This document shows, piece by piece, positions 11,942 to 22,473 of a DNA stretch of 64,000 bases. Numbering within the stretch: position 1 is the first letter of the stretch; the number at the start of each line of letters is the position of its first letter. A model generated the notes under the pieces. The model saw nothing but the letters and a program-made list of their open reading frames with translations, searched no databases and was not told where the DNA came from. Source of the DNA: Catenaria anguillulae PL171 (Eukaryota > Blastocladiomycota > Blastocladiomycetes > Blastocladiales > Catenariaceae). The stretch is taken from assembly GCA_002102555.1 (NCBI GenBank), contig MCFL01000056.1:62001-126000 (forward strand). The letters run 5' to 3'. Position numbers and translations under genes: made by a program.

Positions 11942-12746
11942 ATGTCTGCCGCAGCCGCCACTACTCTCCTGCGAACCTCGACCTTGGTCGTGCGTCGCCC
12001 GCTCATCACCGCAACGCTCACGCCTTTTGCCGACGCCTACTACAAGTACCATGCCGAGCTGCGCCAGGACCACTCGCGCCAAGTCGTTGACGAGTTTTGG
12101 ACAAAGAAGGGAGCAGGTGGATCAGATGCCCGCAGTATTGAGATGGCCGTGCCGGCACCGCGGGTGACCGAGGCAGACAAGGCCAACGACGTCAAGAGTT
12201 TGGAGCGCAAGTTGGATGAGCCATTGTACTTGGTTGTCAAGAACAAGGGAAAGTGGGAGTTGCCGACTGGGGCCGTTGAGGGAGAGGAAGCGTTGCACGA
12301 GGTATGCGATGACGATGTGTGGGTTATGGCTGGACTTGGGAGTTCCTGCGTGCGGATCGACTGACACAGGGTCCGTTGGAACTCTTTTTGGTCATTCATG
12401 TAGGCCGCTCAACGTAATGTGGTTGATTCGCTTGGCAAGAACATGGAATTGTGGATGGTTGGGCGTGTTCCAATTGGCCTGTCCAAGGTTGCTGCGCAAG
12501 ACAATGTCAAGGTACGACTGGCCTCATCGCCAACACTTCAATTCCCTCCTTCACTAACTTTCGACGACAATTCGTCATCCGCGAACCTGTTGGCTCTAGA
12601 CCTTTATTCATAAGGCACATATTCTCGCTGGCCAGGCAAAGCCTGTCGACGGCAAGGGTGTACAGGATTTTGCGTGGGTATCCAAGTCGGAGCTGCCAAC
12701 GTATCTTGCAAAGGAGACTTTGAGCGACGTTGCCAACCTTCTCTGA
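11942..12746 (+). CDS. MRPL46: Mitochondrial large-subunit ribosomal protein mL46 (MRPL46; yeast Mrpl17)
   Basis: Structural protein of the mitochondrial 54S/39S subunit with a NUDIX-like fold. Starts at ATG 11942 with a basic, Ser/Thr-rich N-terminus (SAAAATTLLRTSTLVVRRPL) fitting a mitochondrial presequence. Conserved parts: FADAYYKYHAELRQDHS, LDEPLYLVVKNKGKWELPTG, VEGEEALHEAAQRNV, VGRVPIGLSK, AHILAGQAKPV, FAWVSKSELPTYL. Exons 11942-12301, 12404-12511 and 12615-12746; both introns begin GTATGC/GTACGA and end in AG and keep the frame. About 199 residues, slightly shorter than animal homologues. No frame break. Confidence 0.88.
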
Positions 12747-12905
12747 GGTCACGCACTACTTGATTGGCCTTGTATCGTCTAGCATTCTCATACAGTATAA
12801 TACACCATCGACATTTTGTTACAGCTCAGAGAAGTCAAGTGCATGTGTATTAAAGTCCCTGTGCCAGCGCTCTGCTCATCTTATTCCCTCTTCTGTCCCA
12901 CCCTC

Positions 12906-14140
12906 TTACGGCTTCATGTGGAAGTCCTTGTCCGCCAACCATGCCCCAACCTGCCTCTTATCCAATCCAAGCCCTCGAAACTCGCCTCCCATCCCACCGG
13001 CATGCGCAACCGAAACAGAAACCGAATAGTCCTCGGTCGAAAGCACCGACGTGGACGCTGGCGACGAGCCACCAGACAGCGGAAGGTCTTCTGACGTGAT
13101 TTGACTCGGGACACTTGACAGTTGAGACAGGTCGATTGCGCCGGTCGATTGTGGGCTGGCGCCAATGGATCTGGGTTCCGGATCAGGCGCCTGCGAGCGC
13201 ATGGAGATGGGGTGGGCGAGCGGCGCGAGTGCTGCGGGTTGAGGCGGGCTCAAGTCCTTGGCGGTCACCTTGGGCGGCGTTGGGGGAAGCGGAGTAAGAG
13301 GCGGTGCAGTGTGTGGACGGGCGGTAGCCACGTTGGCCAGCGTGGTTGGCTGAGTAGGCGGTGCATGAGTGGGTGGAACATTACTTGCTGCGGCCGGTGC
13401 TGTACTTGTCGCAACAACGACAGCAGCAGGAGCAGGAGCGGTGGCCGATGCAGTGGACGAAGAGCCGCTCGTGGTCCTAAGTGGCGCCAAGGCGGGTGGC
13501 GGTGTGCGGGTTGACGGGCCGATCGGATTGGTTGCCGCTCCTGGCTGTGAAGTGAACAGTGACGTCGCGAGTGGTGCCGGGGCGGTAATGGAGTTGGATT
13601 TTGGGTTGTTCACGACTGCAGTGGGCCGCTTGGTGATAATGTCGAGCAATGACCCGCATTCCTTTCCATCAACATCTGCGACTGCAAAGTGTTGAGCGAG
13701 TTGTGGCCTGGCCCTGAGGCTGTCGCGCGACACGCCTGATTCGGCAAGAAGAGTATTGAGCGAGTGCCGGAACCCGTAAAAAGAGAGACACTCGGCCAGA
13801 ATGGAAAGCGTGGGCTCAGGAATTTGGGCAGTCGACGGCTTGAGCGAGCTCGAGCTTTTGCGAAGGACCAGATTCGAAGCAGTGGATGCGAGTTGTGCCT
13901 GGCAGAGTGGATGGGTACGGTGGTATAAGTTTGCTTGAGATTCTGTGGGTGGGTGGGGCTTTGGCGCGGACGATATGGACGAACCTTGATGGCACTCAAT
14001 TGGCCTGATCCATCGAGCTCAGAACGAAGCAGCGCGGCAAGTTGCTTGACCTTGTCATGGTCGCTTGGCGCCGCCGCTCCGGCTCCACGGCTGATGGATG
14101 TCGGTGCTGGCGGGGGAAGTGGAACGACGACAGGAGGCAT
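12906..14140 (-). CDS. FOP/FGFR1OP (CEP43)-like centriole and basal-body protein
   Basis: Starts at ATG 14140 (MPPVVVPLPPPAPTSISRG). Exon 1 (14140-13985) carries KQLAALLRSELDGSGQLSAIK, the N-terminal part of the TOF/LisH module of FOP; intron 13899-13984; exon 2 continues with KAQLASTASNL and then the LisH part, TLSILAECLSFYGFRHSLNT, LLAESGV and the LARDLG-like LAQHFAVADVDGKECGSLL. The remaining ~200 residues are Pro/Ala/Thr/Ser-rich without a domain. FOP dimerises through this module and anchors microtubules at centrosomes and basal bodies. About 383 residues, close to the animal protein. Divergent from the kinesin-2 gene. Family assignment rests on the N-terminal third; a generic LisH protein is the alternative. 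Confidence 0.72.
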
Positions 14141-14457
14141 TGTGCAGAAAGCGTTCAGGAAAATTCTATGGTTCGCAGGGTATTGAGGGTTCTAATGCGT
14201 CAGGTGCTGTACACTTCCCATTGATTTTATCATGACCGGGACAGGAAGACAATCTTTTCTCAGCATGATTTTTATCGCTCTGTGCCCGACCGTGACCGTG
14301 AACGCGTCACGGCCGTCGTGGCGAGCATGGTGCTGTCCGCAGCTGTTTTCTGGCAATCGACGTCACACTCCGCCGCTGCCAGCAGGGGTAATGCCCATCC
14401 TTGGCTCAAGGGGCTAGAAGAGCTTCTACTCGTGAAAAACCATCAAGATTAGCAATC
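14141..14457. promoter_or_regulatory. Shared divergent promoter region of FOP-like gene and kinesin-2
   Basis: 317 bp between two oppositely oriented start codons of cilia-related genes. It contains a CRE-like site GACGTCAC at 14359-14366. I did not find a convincing RFX X-box. No open frame here looks coding. Confidence 0.45.
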
Positions 14458-16979
14458 ATGGTAAGCTGCCACTTGATGCACTTCACCCCTGTTGATGTCA
14501 AATGTGGCTAACCGCTCACCCCCGCTTGTCGGACATGGTCGCAATCACATCCACAGGCAGAAGCTGTCAAAGTCGTCGTTCGGTGCCGCCCGTTCTCCGA
14601 AAAGGAAAAGGCCGCAGGCCACTCTTGTATCGTCTCCATGGACGGCAATGCATGCAGCGTCTCCATCACGGACCCAAATGCACCCGCCACCGACCCGCCA
14701 AAACAGTTCACGTTTGATTCCGCCTTCGACTGGAACTCACAACAGATCGACGTGTACAACAAGACGGCGCTTCCAATTGTCGAGTCAGTTCTCAATGGCT
14801 ACAATGGAACTATCTTTGCGTATGGTCAAACTGGTACGCACACGCTCAGACGATATCTGGACTCCATTTGGGCGACAGCTGACATTTGCTCTGCATGTGC
14901 AAGGCACGGGAAAGACATTCTCCATGGAGGGTGTGCGCAACATTCCCGAGCTTCGAGGCATCATTCCCAACTCGTTCGAGCACATCTTCTCGCACATTCG
15001 GTCAGCCGGCGCGGGCGTCAAGTTTCTCGTCCGAGCCAGCTACCTGGAGATTTACAATGAGGAGGTCAGGGATCTTCTGGCTTCTGGTGCAACCAAGCTC
15101 GAGCTCAAGGAGCACCCCGAGTCGGGTATCTACGTCAAGGACTTGTCATCGTTTGTCGTCAAGGATGTCGAAGAGATTGACAAGCTCATGAACCAGGGAA
15201 ACAAGAACCGGTCGGTTGGCTTCACCGAAATGAATGCGCGGTCGTCGCGGTCGCATTCCATCTTCACCATCACGATTGAAATGTCTGAAGAGCGGGACGG
15301 GAAAGAGTGCATTCGCATGGGCAAGCTGCACTTGGTGGACTTGGCGGGTTCGGAGCGACAGTCCAAAACGGGTGCGACAGGAGACCGCCTCAAAGAGGCA
15401 ACCAAAATCAACTTGTCCTTGTCGTGCTTGGGCAACGTTATCAAGGCGCTCGTAGACGGCAAATCTTCACACGTACCGTATCGGGATTCCAAGCTGACTC
15501 GGCTGCTGCAAGATTCGCTTGGTGGCAATGCAAAAACAATGATGATTGCCACCTTGTCGCCAGCGAGTTACAACTATGACGAGACGATTTCCACGCTGCG
15601 GTATGCCGCTCGGGCAAAGAACATCAAGAACAAACCCAAGGTCAACGAGGATCCCAAGGACGCCATGTTGCGCATGTTTCAGGAGGAGATCCAAAGGCTC
15701 AAGGCGCAGTTGGAGAATGAAGGCGGCGGCGCAATCGGTGGCGCGACTGGGGATGATGGCGAGGAGAGTGAGGGCGATGAAGCTGAGGATGATCTGGGAG
15801 GAGAGATTGATGGGAGTGGGGCCTTGGGTATCAAGCAAAACTTGGCCATATCCGGCGCCGGGTCCACAGCGGCGGGTCCTAGAAAGAAGGGTGGATTGTC
15901 GCTCGAGGAAATGAAGCTGATGGAGCAGCGAATCGAGGAAGAGAAGCGCGCCATTCTCGAGTCCAAGGACATGATCGAGTCGGAAAAGCAAGCGCTGCTC
16001 AAGGCCCTCGCTTCCCGACAAGACGAGATTGATGCCGAAAGACGCATGCGTGAGGACCTTGTCAACAAGCTTGAGCAGATGGAGTCCAAACTTCTCGTTG
16101 GCGGCGTCAATTTGCTTGACAAGGAGGTGCAGCAGCGCGAGGAACTTGCACGCCAAGCGGCCGAGGTGGAGGCTCGCAAACAACAGCAACTCGATCTGCA
16201 ACGGCAAATGCAGCAAGAAGAAGAGGCAGCCCTGCAAATGGAGGAAGAATACAACTCGCTCCAAGAGGAGGCAGCGGCCAAGACGGCAAAGATCAAGAAG
16301 CTGTGGACCATTCTCATGAATCACAAGACTGAGCTCAAGGACTTGACGGCCGAGTATCAGCGCGAGCGTGAAGATTTGTTGGATACCATTCGAGACTTGT
16401 CTCGGGAGCTCAAGCTCAAGATGAAGCTTGTCGACAGATTCATTCCCGTCAAGGAGTTGCAGTTGATCGAGTCCAATGCCGCTTGGGACGAGGTGAATGA
16501 GCAATGGCACATTCGGTTGCGGCGTACGCAGGGAACAATGTTCGGCCAAATCACTTGCATCCTCTCGAACTGCAATCGGCTATTGGACCTCAAGGACATC
16601 TCTCGCGACCTTCTGCAACCAGTATCAATAACATCATGGGGTCGACTGGGGCTTTGGCGACCATGGCCGATGTGTGGTCAAGTGCATATCCTCGAGATAC
16701 GTCTACTTGCAGTATGACCGGCCAGTCAATCCGCCAGTGGGTGTTGCGGGTGCACCAAGTTCTTCATCAGCGCGTGTTCGCAAGGCCCCCGTCCCGTCTT
16801 CGGGTCACTCGTCTGGTCGTCCACAGGCAGCGAGGGCAAAGAGTGGGACACGGTCTGGAAAAGTCTCAACGACTTCCCTCTCAACTCAGTCGATCGGCGC
16901 CGGCTCACCAGGTCCAGCGAGCAAGGATGTAGTTCCCACGGCCCGTGGGCTGGTAGCAAAGCCACGCCATTATGCCTGA
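14458..16979 (+). CDS. Kinesin-2 heavy chain (KIF3A/B-like, IFT motor)
   Basis: Plus-end microtubule motor that drives anterograde intraflagellar transport. Exon 1 is only the ATG (14458-14460); intron 14461-14556; exon 2 starts [20 protein letters not shown] and ends inside the P-loop; intron 14834-14903; exon 3 completes [15 protein letters not shown]. Motor motifs: [11 protein letters not shown] (switch I), LVDLAGSER (switch II), [20 protein letters not shown], and the neck-linker region [20 protein letters not shown], which is diagnostic for kinesin-2. Then an acidic segment, a long coiled coil (about 15900-16420) and [12 protein letters not shown]...[10 protein letters not shown]. The conserved [10 protein letters not shown] follows in another frame after a one-base break near 16512; a second break near 16665 precedes the Ser/Ala-rich tail ending at 16979. 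Whether it is the A- or B-type partner is unclear. Confidence 0.92.
14461..14556 (+). other. Kinesin-2 intron 1, directly after the start codon
   Basis: Sequence ATG|GTAAGC ... CCACAG|GCAGAAGCTGTC. The conserved kinesin start VKVVVRCRP has no ATG in its own exon in frame, and joining the lone ATG gives [13 protein letters not shown]. The donor GTAAGC matches the fungal consensus. Confidence 0.75.
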
Positions 16980-17384
16980 CCCGGTGTTATGTATTGTTCT
17001 GGAAGAAATCTCACCTTAGCCAATTTGCCCTTTCCGAATAACGATCCAACTAAACGGCCTGTTTGGGTCCTGCTGAAACCCATGTTTCAGCTGGTTTATT
17101 GCAAAAGTTTGGGACACAGACCATGAATGGAATTGAGATATAGGCTAAAAGGTATTGCAAGATAATGATACTGCCATTGCTTTTCTGAATTTTTTTCATG
17201 GGTTGCTTGTGGAAACGTTGATGGGAGCATAAACTGGACCCAAACACTCCCTAATTGTGCAGGGGGAACGCGTCATGCCCGGACGATGCGAACGTCGACC
17301 GCAAATGAACAGCAGACCGAGAATTGTCTGCTCTTGTACCAACGCATGAACTATAAATACTCTACGCAATGATCAAATAAAGAC
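16980..17384. other. Intergenic stretch between kinesin-2 and formin
   Basis: 405 bp, AT-richer than the flanks, no supported gene. It holds the kinesin-2 3' end and the formin promoter with a TATA box at its right end. Confidence 0.45.
17352..17358 (+). promoter_or_regulatory. TATA box of the formin gene
   Basis: TATAAAT, 27 bp before the formin ATG at 17385. The spacing would place transcription start very close to the ATG, so the 5' leader would be very short, or an upstream start is used. Confidence 0.4.
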
Positions 17385-20300
17385 ATGTCTTTCCTATCCA
17401 AACGATTTAGCAGCACCAAGCAGTCCTCTCCGCGACCGCTGGGGTCGGAGGGGAACTTGATTTCTCCATCGACACCAACTACTCCATCCCCCGTCGCTGA
17501 GCGTGGCTGCAACTCGGCGTACAATTCCATTCGAGACCTTGGGCCACGCAGCGCTAGCCCTAATGGCGATAATGGGAGCTCGACCATGGAAAGCTCAAGT
17601 GTGGGGGCAAGAGCCATTCCGAAATCGCCGTCGGCTGATGTCCCAATCCCAGATGAAACGGAGCTGGATCACGCTTTGCCCAAGTTGTTAGCGAGATGGG
17701 ATTACCCAAGGAAAAGGCCGCCGCCATGTTTTCTTTGCCCAAGGAGAAGAAGTGGCATTTGATCACACAAATGGCACACACTTCGTCCGTACGTTATTGC
17801 GTGGTTGCCCAAGAATCTCGTCGGTGAGCTCAACTGACGGCACTTGATTTCACCATTTGATAGCACCCGGCCGAAGGAAAGCGCAAGGGCGCTGCGGAAT
17901 ACGTTGATCAGGTTCGGAATGCACTGAGCCCTGGGGATGCAACTGCTTCATCCGTCCACAACCTAGCCAACGCACTGAATGGGCTTGAGGTATCGATGCG
18001 CACCGAGGCCGTTAGCTGGGTCCTCGACTTTCTTCAACACAATGGCTTGTCGTCGCTCATGTCCGTTTTGCTCACGTTTGGCTCGAAAACCACGATATCG
18101 TCTGCCGATTGCGCCGTGCTTTTCCACATTACTCGATGCATCAAGGCTCTGGTCAATGTTGGCCAAGGATTGTCATCATTCATGTCGCAGCCGCATGCCG
18201 TCGTATTACTTGCGTGCTGTTATCCGCCGTGGGACTTTGGCGAGCATTCTATCCCCGCCATCAAGCGTAACGTACTCGAACTCATGTCCATCTTTTGCGT
18301 CGTTCCAACGGGGCATGCCATGGTCCTTGAGGCGTGGGAAAGGTACAAGATGCAAAAGAAGGAGCTCTATAGGTTCCAAACCATCATGCGTGATTTTGGC
18401 GCGAATGACGATGACTTCAAGGTTCGGCAAGTGTTCCATTCAATTGACGGTTACTTCGCTGCACTCTGACGCTATTCACTTTGTGCTCGATATGTAGCGC
18501 ACTGCTCTCATCTTTATCAACGCCGTTGTCAACTACCCCGAAACGGCAGTTGAGCGTCAAGCACTACGCTTTGAGTTTGTCGACGCTGGTTTGTCGACCG
18601 AATTGGAGGCGCTTCGAGCAAGTCCCCACGAGGACCTGCAAACGCAAATAAGCGTTTTTGAAGATGAAGCCGAATACGATGGAGAAACGCTCGACTTGCC
18701 GCCGTGGCCGCAAGACCTCTCGTTCGATCAGTCCGAGCTGCAGTCATTCCTGGCATCCTTGGACGAGGCCTCGCTCGATTTGTGTCTCAAGTTCCTCGCC
18801 AAGCTCCAGTACATGCCTGAAGATGCGCCGAGGCGAGTGCGAATGCTGCGCTTGCTGAACCAAGCCATTCATCACTTGATTTTGGATCCCATGGTTAATG
18901 CAAATCAGCAACAATTGACAGCCTCGCCAACGAGCCCGATTGTCTCGAGTCCAATTGTGCAAACGGCAGAGGCTATGCAAGTCAAAGAGGAGCTGCTTTC
19001 CGAACTGGAGGCTTCCAAGCAAGTCATATCAAAGCTAGAGGTGGATTTGCAAGCGACCCAAGCCAAGCTCAAGGCTGAAGAGGCCCGCACCAAGTCGACG
19101 GAGGCTCAACTGAACGACAAACTTGTCGCGCTCGAAAAGAATCACAGCGTAACAGTTGCTATGCTCCAAAACAAGCTTGAGGCAGCAAAGTTGGAGCAAG
19201 AACAAGCGCTATCTGCCATTCGTAAGGAAGCGGAAGTCAAGTCGCAAGCTCTTGCCGCAACGATTAAGAATTTGCAAGCTGCCATTCAAGCAGAGGTCTC
19301 GCAGCAGATCAAGTTGGAAGATGTACCGCAATTGGCTGGCCTGAGCGAGTCGGCGTGGGCGGCCCTGTATCAAGTACTTTTAAAGGTGGGCGCGTGTGCT
19401 ATGGGGCAATTCTCAACGGGCGATGCTGACCATTGCGTTTGACAGGTGTTGCGTTCCCAAAAGGGGCAAGCTGAGCCAGTTGAGAAACAGCATCAGCAGC
19501 CACACAGCACTCCGCCATTGAGCCATGTTCCACCACCTCCCCCTCCGCCGCTGCCCGTGTCATCAGGTACGTTTGCACCATGAAGCTGTGTACGGCTTCC
19601 CGATACTCACCACCATGTGTGCATGTTTCGTAGCAAGTCAAGCTCAACATTCAGCTGGACCCCCTCCTCCTCCTCCCCCACCTCCTCCTCCACCAGTATC
19701 ATCGTATGGCAACGCCTCAAATGCCAGTCCGGCGCCAGGTCCTCCACCGCCGCCACCACCGCCGCCACCACCTCCTGCACCTTCTCCCAGCACCAGTGCG
19801 GGTTCAGCTCCTCCCCCGCCTCCTCCTCCACCCTTGGCATTTGGTACGCATGTTGTTCTCACCCAACGCGTCCAGCAGGAGTCTCGCGCCTATCGCACAA
19901 ACAACTCACGCTCACATTCTCCATGTGCCTTACAGGTGGCCCTCCTCCTCCACCCCCTCCGCCAATGCTTGGAAGCGGATCAGCTCCTCCCCCTCCGCCA
20001 CCCCCGATGCCAGGAATGGGTACATAACGATATCGTTTGCACTTTGGAATGAAAACACTGACGCGACTGTTGTGCATAGTATTAGCCGGCCCCCCTCCAC
20101 CTCCAGGTCCGCCACCCCCACCGGGTGCTCCTGCACCTCCCCCGCCGCCTGGAATGGCGATGGCTCGCCTTCCGGCCCACCGCCGCCGCCGAAAAAGCCC
20201 GAGGCCAAGCCAAGTGTCAAGGTGCGCAACCTTGCGTGGAGCAAAGTCAATGCAACTGCGCCGGCGGCCGTTTGGAAGTCTCTTGAGGCAGCTCCAGATG

Positions 20301-21925
20301 TCAAGTTGGATTTGAAGGAACTTGAATCCATGTTTGCGGTGGCAGCAACAGCCCCATCGCCCAAGGCGTCTGGTGCGGGCGAAACTGGCGCGGCTGCCAA
20401 GTCCAACGCTGCAGCCATAGCAAAGATTTCGCTCATTGACAGCAAACGGGCTTACAATCTCTCGATTATGTTGGGTCGGCTCAAGCTTTCATTCAACGAC
20501 ATTCGCGACGCGCTCATCGCCATGCAAGAAACCAAGCTCGACTTGCAGCTCGTCACTTCCATCAAAGCCAACTGTCCCACATCCGATGACGAGCAGGCGC
20601 TTGCTGAATACTTGCATGCATCACCCGAAAAGCTTGCAGAGCTTGATCGACCAGATCAGTTTCTCGTCGCAATGATTTCTGTCCCGCGCCTGCCAACGCG
20701 CCTCGATTGCTGGCTGTTCAAGGCCAAGTTTGGTGAGCGAGTTGAGGAGCTATCCCCAATGGCCAAATCGATTGCGTCAGCGTGCAAGGTATTGAGGGAA
20801 AGCGAAGCGCTCAAGAAATCGCTAAAGGTCATTTTGACCGTGGGCAACTTTATCAACGCGGGCTCTTTTCGTGGGAATGCACAGGGGTTTTCGATTGACT
20901 TGCTTGGAAAGGTACGGGTTGTAGCAGTCATTCTCGAACGAAGAACGTACAAATGAGCTGATGGACTGGCTCGAGTAGCTTGCCGATGTCAAATTGAATG
21001 GGCCAAACAAGCAGAATCTGTTCCACTATATCGCCACCGTGCTCAAGGATGACGTCGGTCGTCTTGAAAAAGACTTTTCGCCCCTTGACGCCGCTGCACG
21101 AGGTCCGTTCTTTGGCTCTCGTCTCAACAAGAGATGATGAAGCTCATGTTCAATATCTTCCAAAGTCTCTCTCATGACCCTCCAGCAGGAAGTCAAGGAG
21201 CTCGCCGTCGGTTTCGGCAAGGTGCGCAGCGAGCTCGAACACCACGAACCTTCGACACCATTCCACTCGGTCATGTCACACTTTGTCTCCACCAACACGG
21301 CCGCCATCGACGCACTGGGTGCGGACTCTGACGCCGCCGGATCAGACTTCAAGTCGAGCGTTGAAGCCTTTGGCGAGGATCCCACCACGGCCACGCCGGA
21401 AACCTTCTTTACCATCTTCAAAACATTTGCCACATCTCTTGCACGCGCACACAAGGAGAACCTGGATCGCGAGCTCAAGGCAGCCAAGGCGGCAAAGACG
21501 GCCGCAACTGCGGTTAACGCATTTGGCGCTGGAGCAGCTGGAGCCAAGAAGGGAGCTGGGCCGGCGGGCAATCGTCCGCGTGCGCCAACTGTCATCACGA
21601 GCGACTTGCCGGCGCCGCAAATCACGCATACCGCAGACACGGCATGGAGTCAGGGTTGGCTGCCTCACAGACCAATGCGGGTGTGACAGGTGCAGGACAC
21701 GTGGATAACCGCAAGGGCGTTGCGGATGAGCTGCTGGCGACGCTCAAGAATGGCGATGCGTTCCGCCGACGTCGAGATACGGCCGGACTCAGTGTGGACC
21801 AGAAGCCAGGTGGGTTGACAAGAAGACCGAGTCGTGGACCGAATGGTAACAACATCGAAGGAGTTGACGCCGGCGGTGGTGGAAGCGTCCCGAAGTCGCC
21901 GAGTCGGGTGGGTTTGGCACGATGA
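17385..21925 (+). CDS. Diaphanous-related formin (GBD/FH3-coiled coil-FH1-FH2-DAD)
   Basis: Actin nucleator controlled by Rho GTPases. Start at ATG 17385 (MSFLSKRFSS). Exons: 17385-17788, 17864-18430, 18498-19385, 19446-19566, 19634-19843, 19936-20019, 20086-20911, 20979-21102 and from about 21166. The GBD/FH3 part includes LPKEKKWHLITQM, EAVSWVLDFLQHNG and ALIFINAVVNYPE; a coiled coil lies near 18990-19330; FH1 is many poly-Pro blocks (19520-20160); FH2 has KVRNLAWSKVNATAPAAVW, INLSIMLGRLK-type YNLSIMLGRLKLSF, VILTVGNFINAGSFRGNAQG and NKQNLFHYI; the C-terminal DAD is VADELLATLKNGDAFRRRR. The DAD and GBD imply autoinhibition released by Rho. One-base breaks near 17690 (before EMGLPKEKAAAMF) and near 21640. 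Likely drives polarised growth or cytokinesis. Confidence 0.93.
19520..20160 (+). repeat. Poly-proline FH1 coding repeats, split over four exons
   Basis: Long CCN runs encode blocks of 7-12 prolines separated by Ser/Gly/Ala linkers; they are the profilin-actin landing sites of the formin. The blocks are distributed over exons 19446-19566, 19634-19843, 19936-20019 and 20086 onward, all joined by phase-1 introns. Confidence 0.85.
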
Positions 21926-22473
21926 ATGTGGACTTTTGCAGTACAAGTATAAATATCAAATACAAGCAGTCGCAGACGAAGGAACAATTAAAGATGTATC
22001 AAGATATGTATATCAAGTTGGTTTCCCTCACTTCCAAAAACATGAATGGCAGCCATACAACAAACCGGTCTGGGCTGGCCAAACGTTCGCAGGATATCGA
22101 TGCGAGCGGCCAAAGAAAGGGCGAACAAAAGAAACGGGAGAAACAAATTAAGCAAAGGATGCAACAACAGTTTGAATCGTTGGCGTAGAGAAAAGAACAG
22201 TGGGAAAGAAAGGGGAAGAAGCTTAAGTATTGACCGAGGAGGAGTGTGCATGCCCGAAACTCGAATCAAAGAGAGGGGGGGGGGGGGGGCAATAGACAGA
22301 TGATGATGAGGCAAGAAGGTGGGCGAGGTTGTGTATATGTGAAAATCAAGAGAACGAACAGAAAAAATAATCAGAATCAGGAATCGCCTAACCTGAATGT
22401 AAACTCAGAAAGAAAAGAAGAGGCTAAGGAACAAAACAAAGGAAAAGAACAGGCAAGGGTTGAAGATGCATGA
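21926..22473. other. Convergent 3' flanks of formin and Zds-like gene, with a G14 tract
   Basis: 548 bp between two converging stop codons. A/G-rich on the plus strand; open frames here are purine-rich low complexity and not credible proteins. It includes an uninterrupted run of 14 G at 22275-22288. Confidence 0.45.
22275..22288. repeat. G14 homopolymer
   Basis: Fourteen consecutive G, preceded by GAGA. Length is probably unreliable in the assembly. Confidence 0.9.

Noticed and set aside
15467-16549. 360-codon antisense frame under kinesin-2
   Set aside because: It is the leucine-rich mirror of the coiled-coil coding strand, with no ATG-based protein or motif; the kinesin frame is clearly the real one.
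19607-20077. Poly-Gly antisense frames across the formin FH1
   Set aside because: They are only the complement of CCN proline runs.
22170-22460. Purine-rich frames such as 21834-22151 and 22246-22473 as small genes
   Set aside because: Lys/Arg/Glu/Gly low complexity in the convergent 3' flank; composition explains the open frame.
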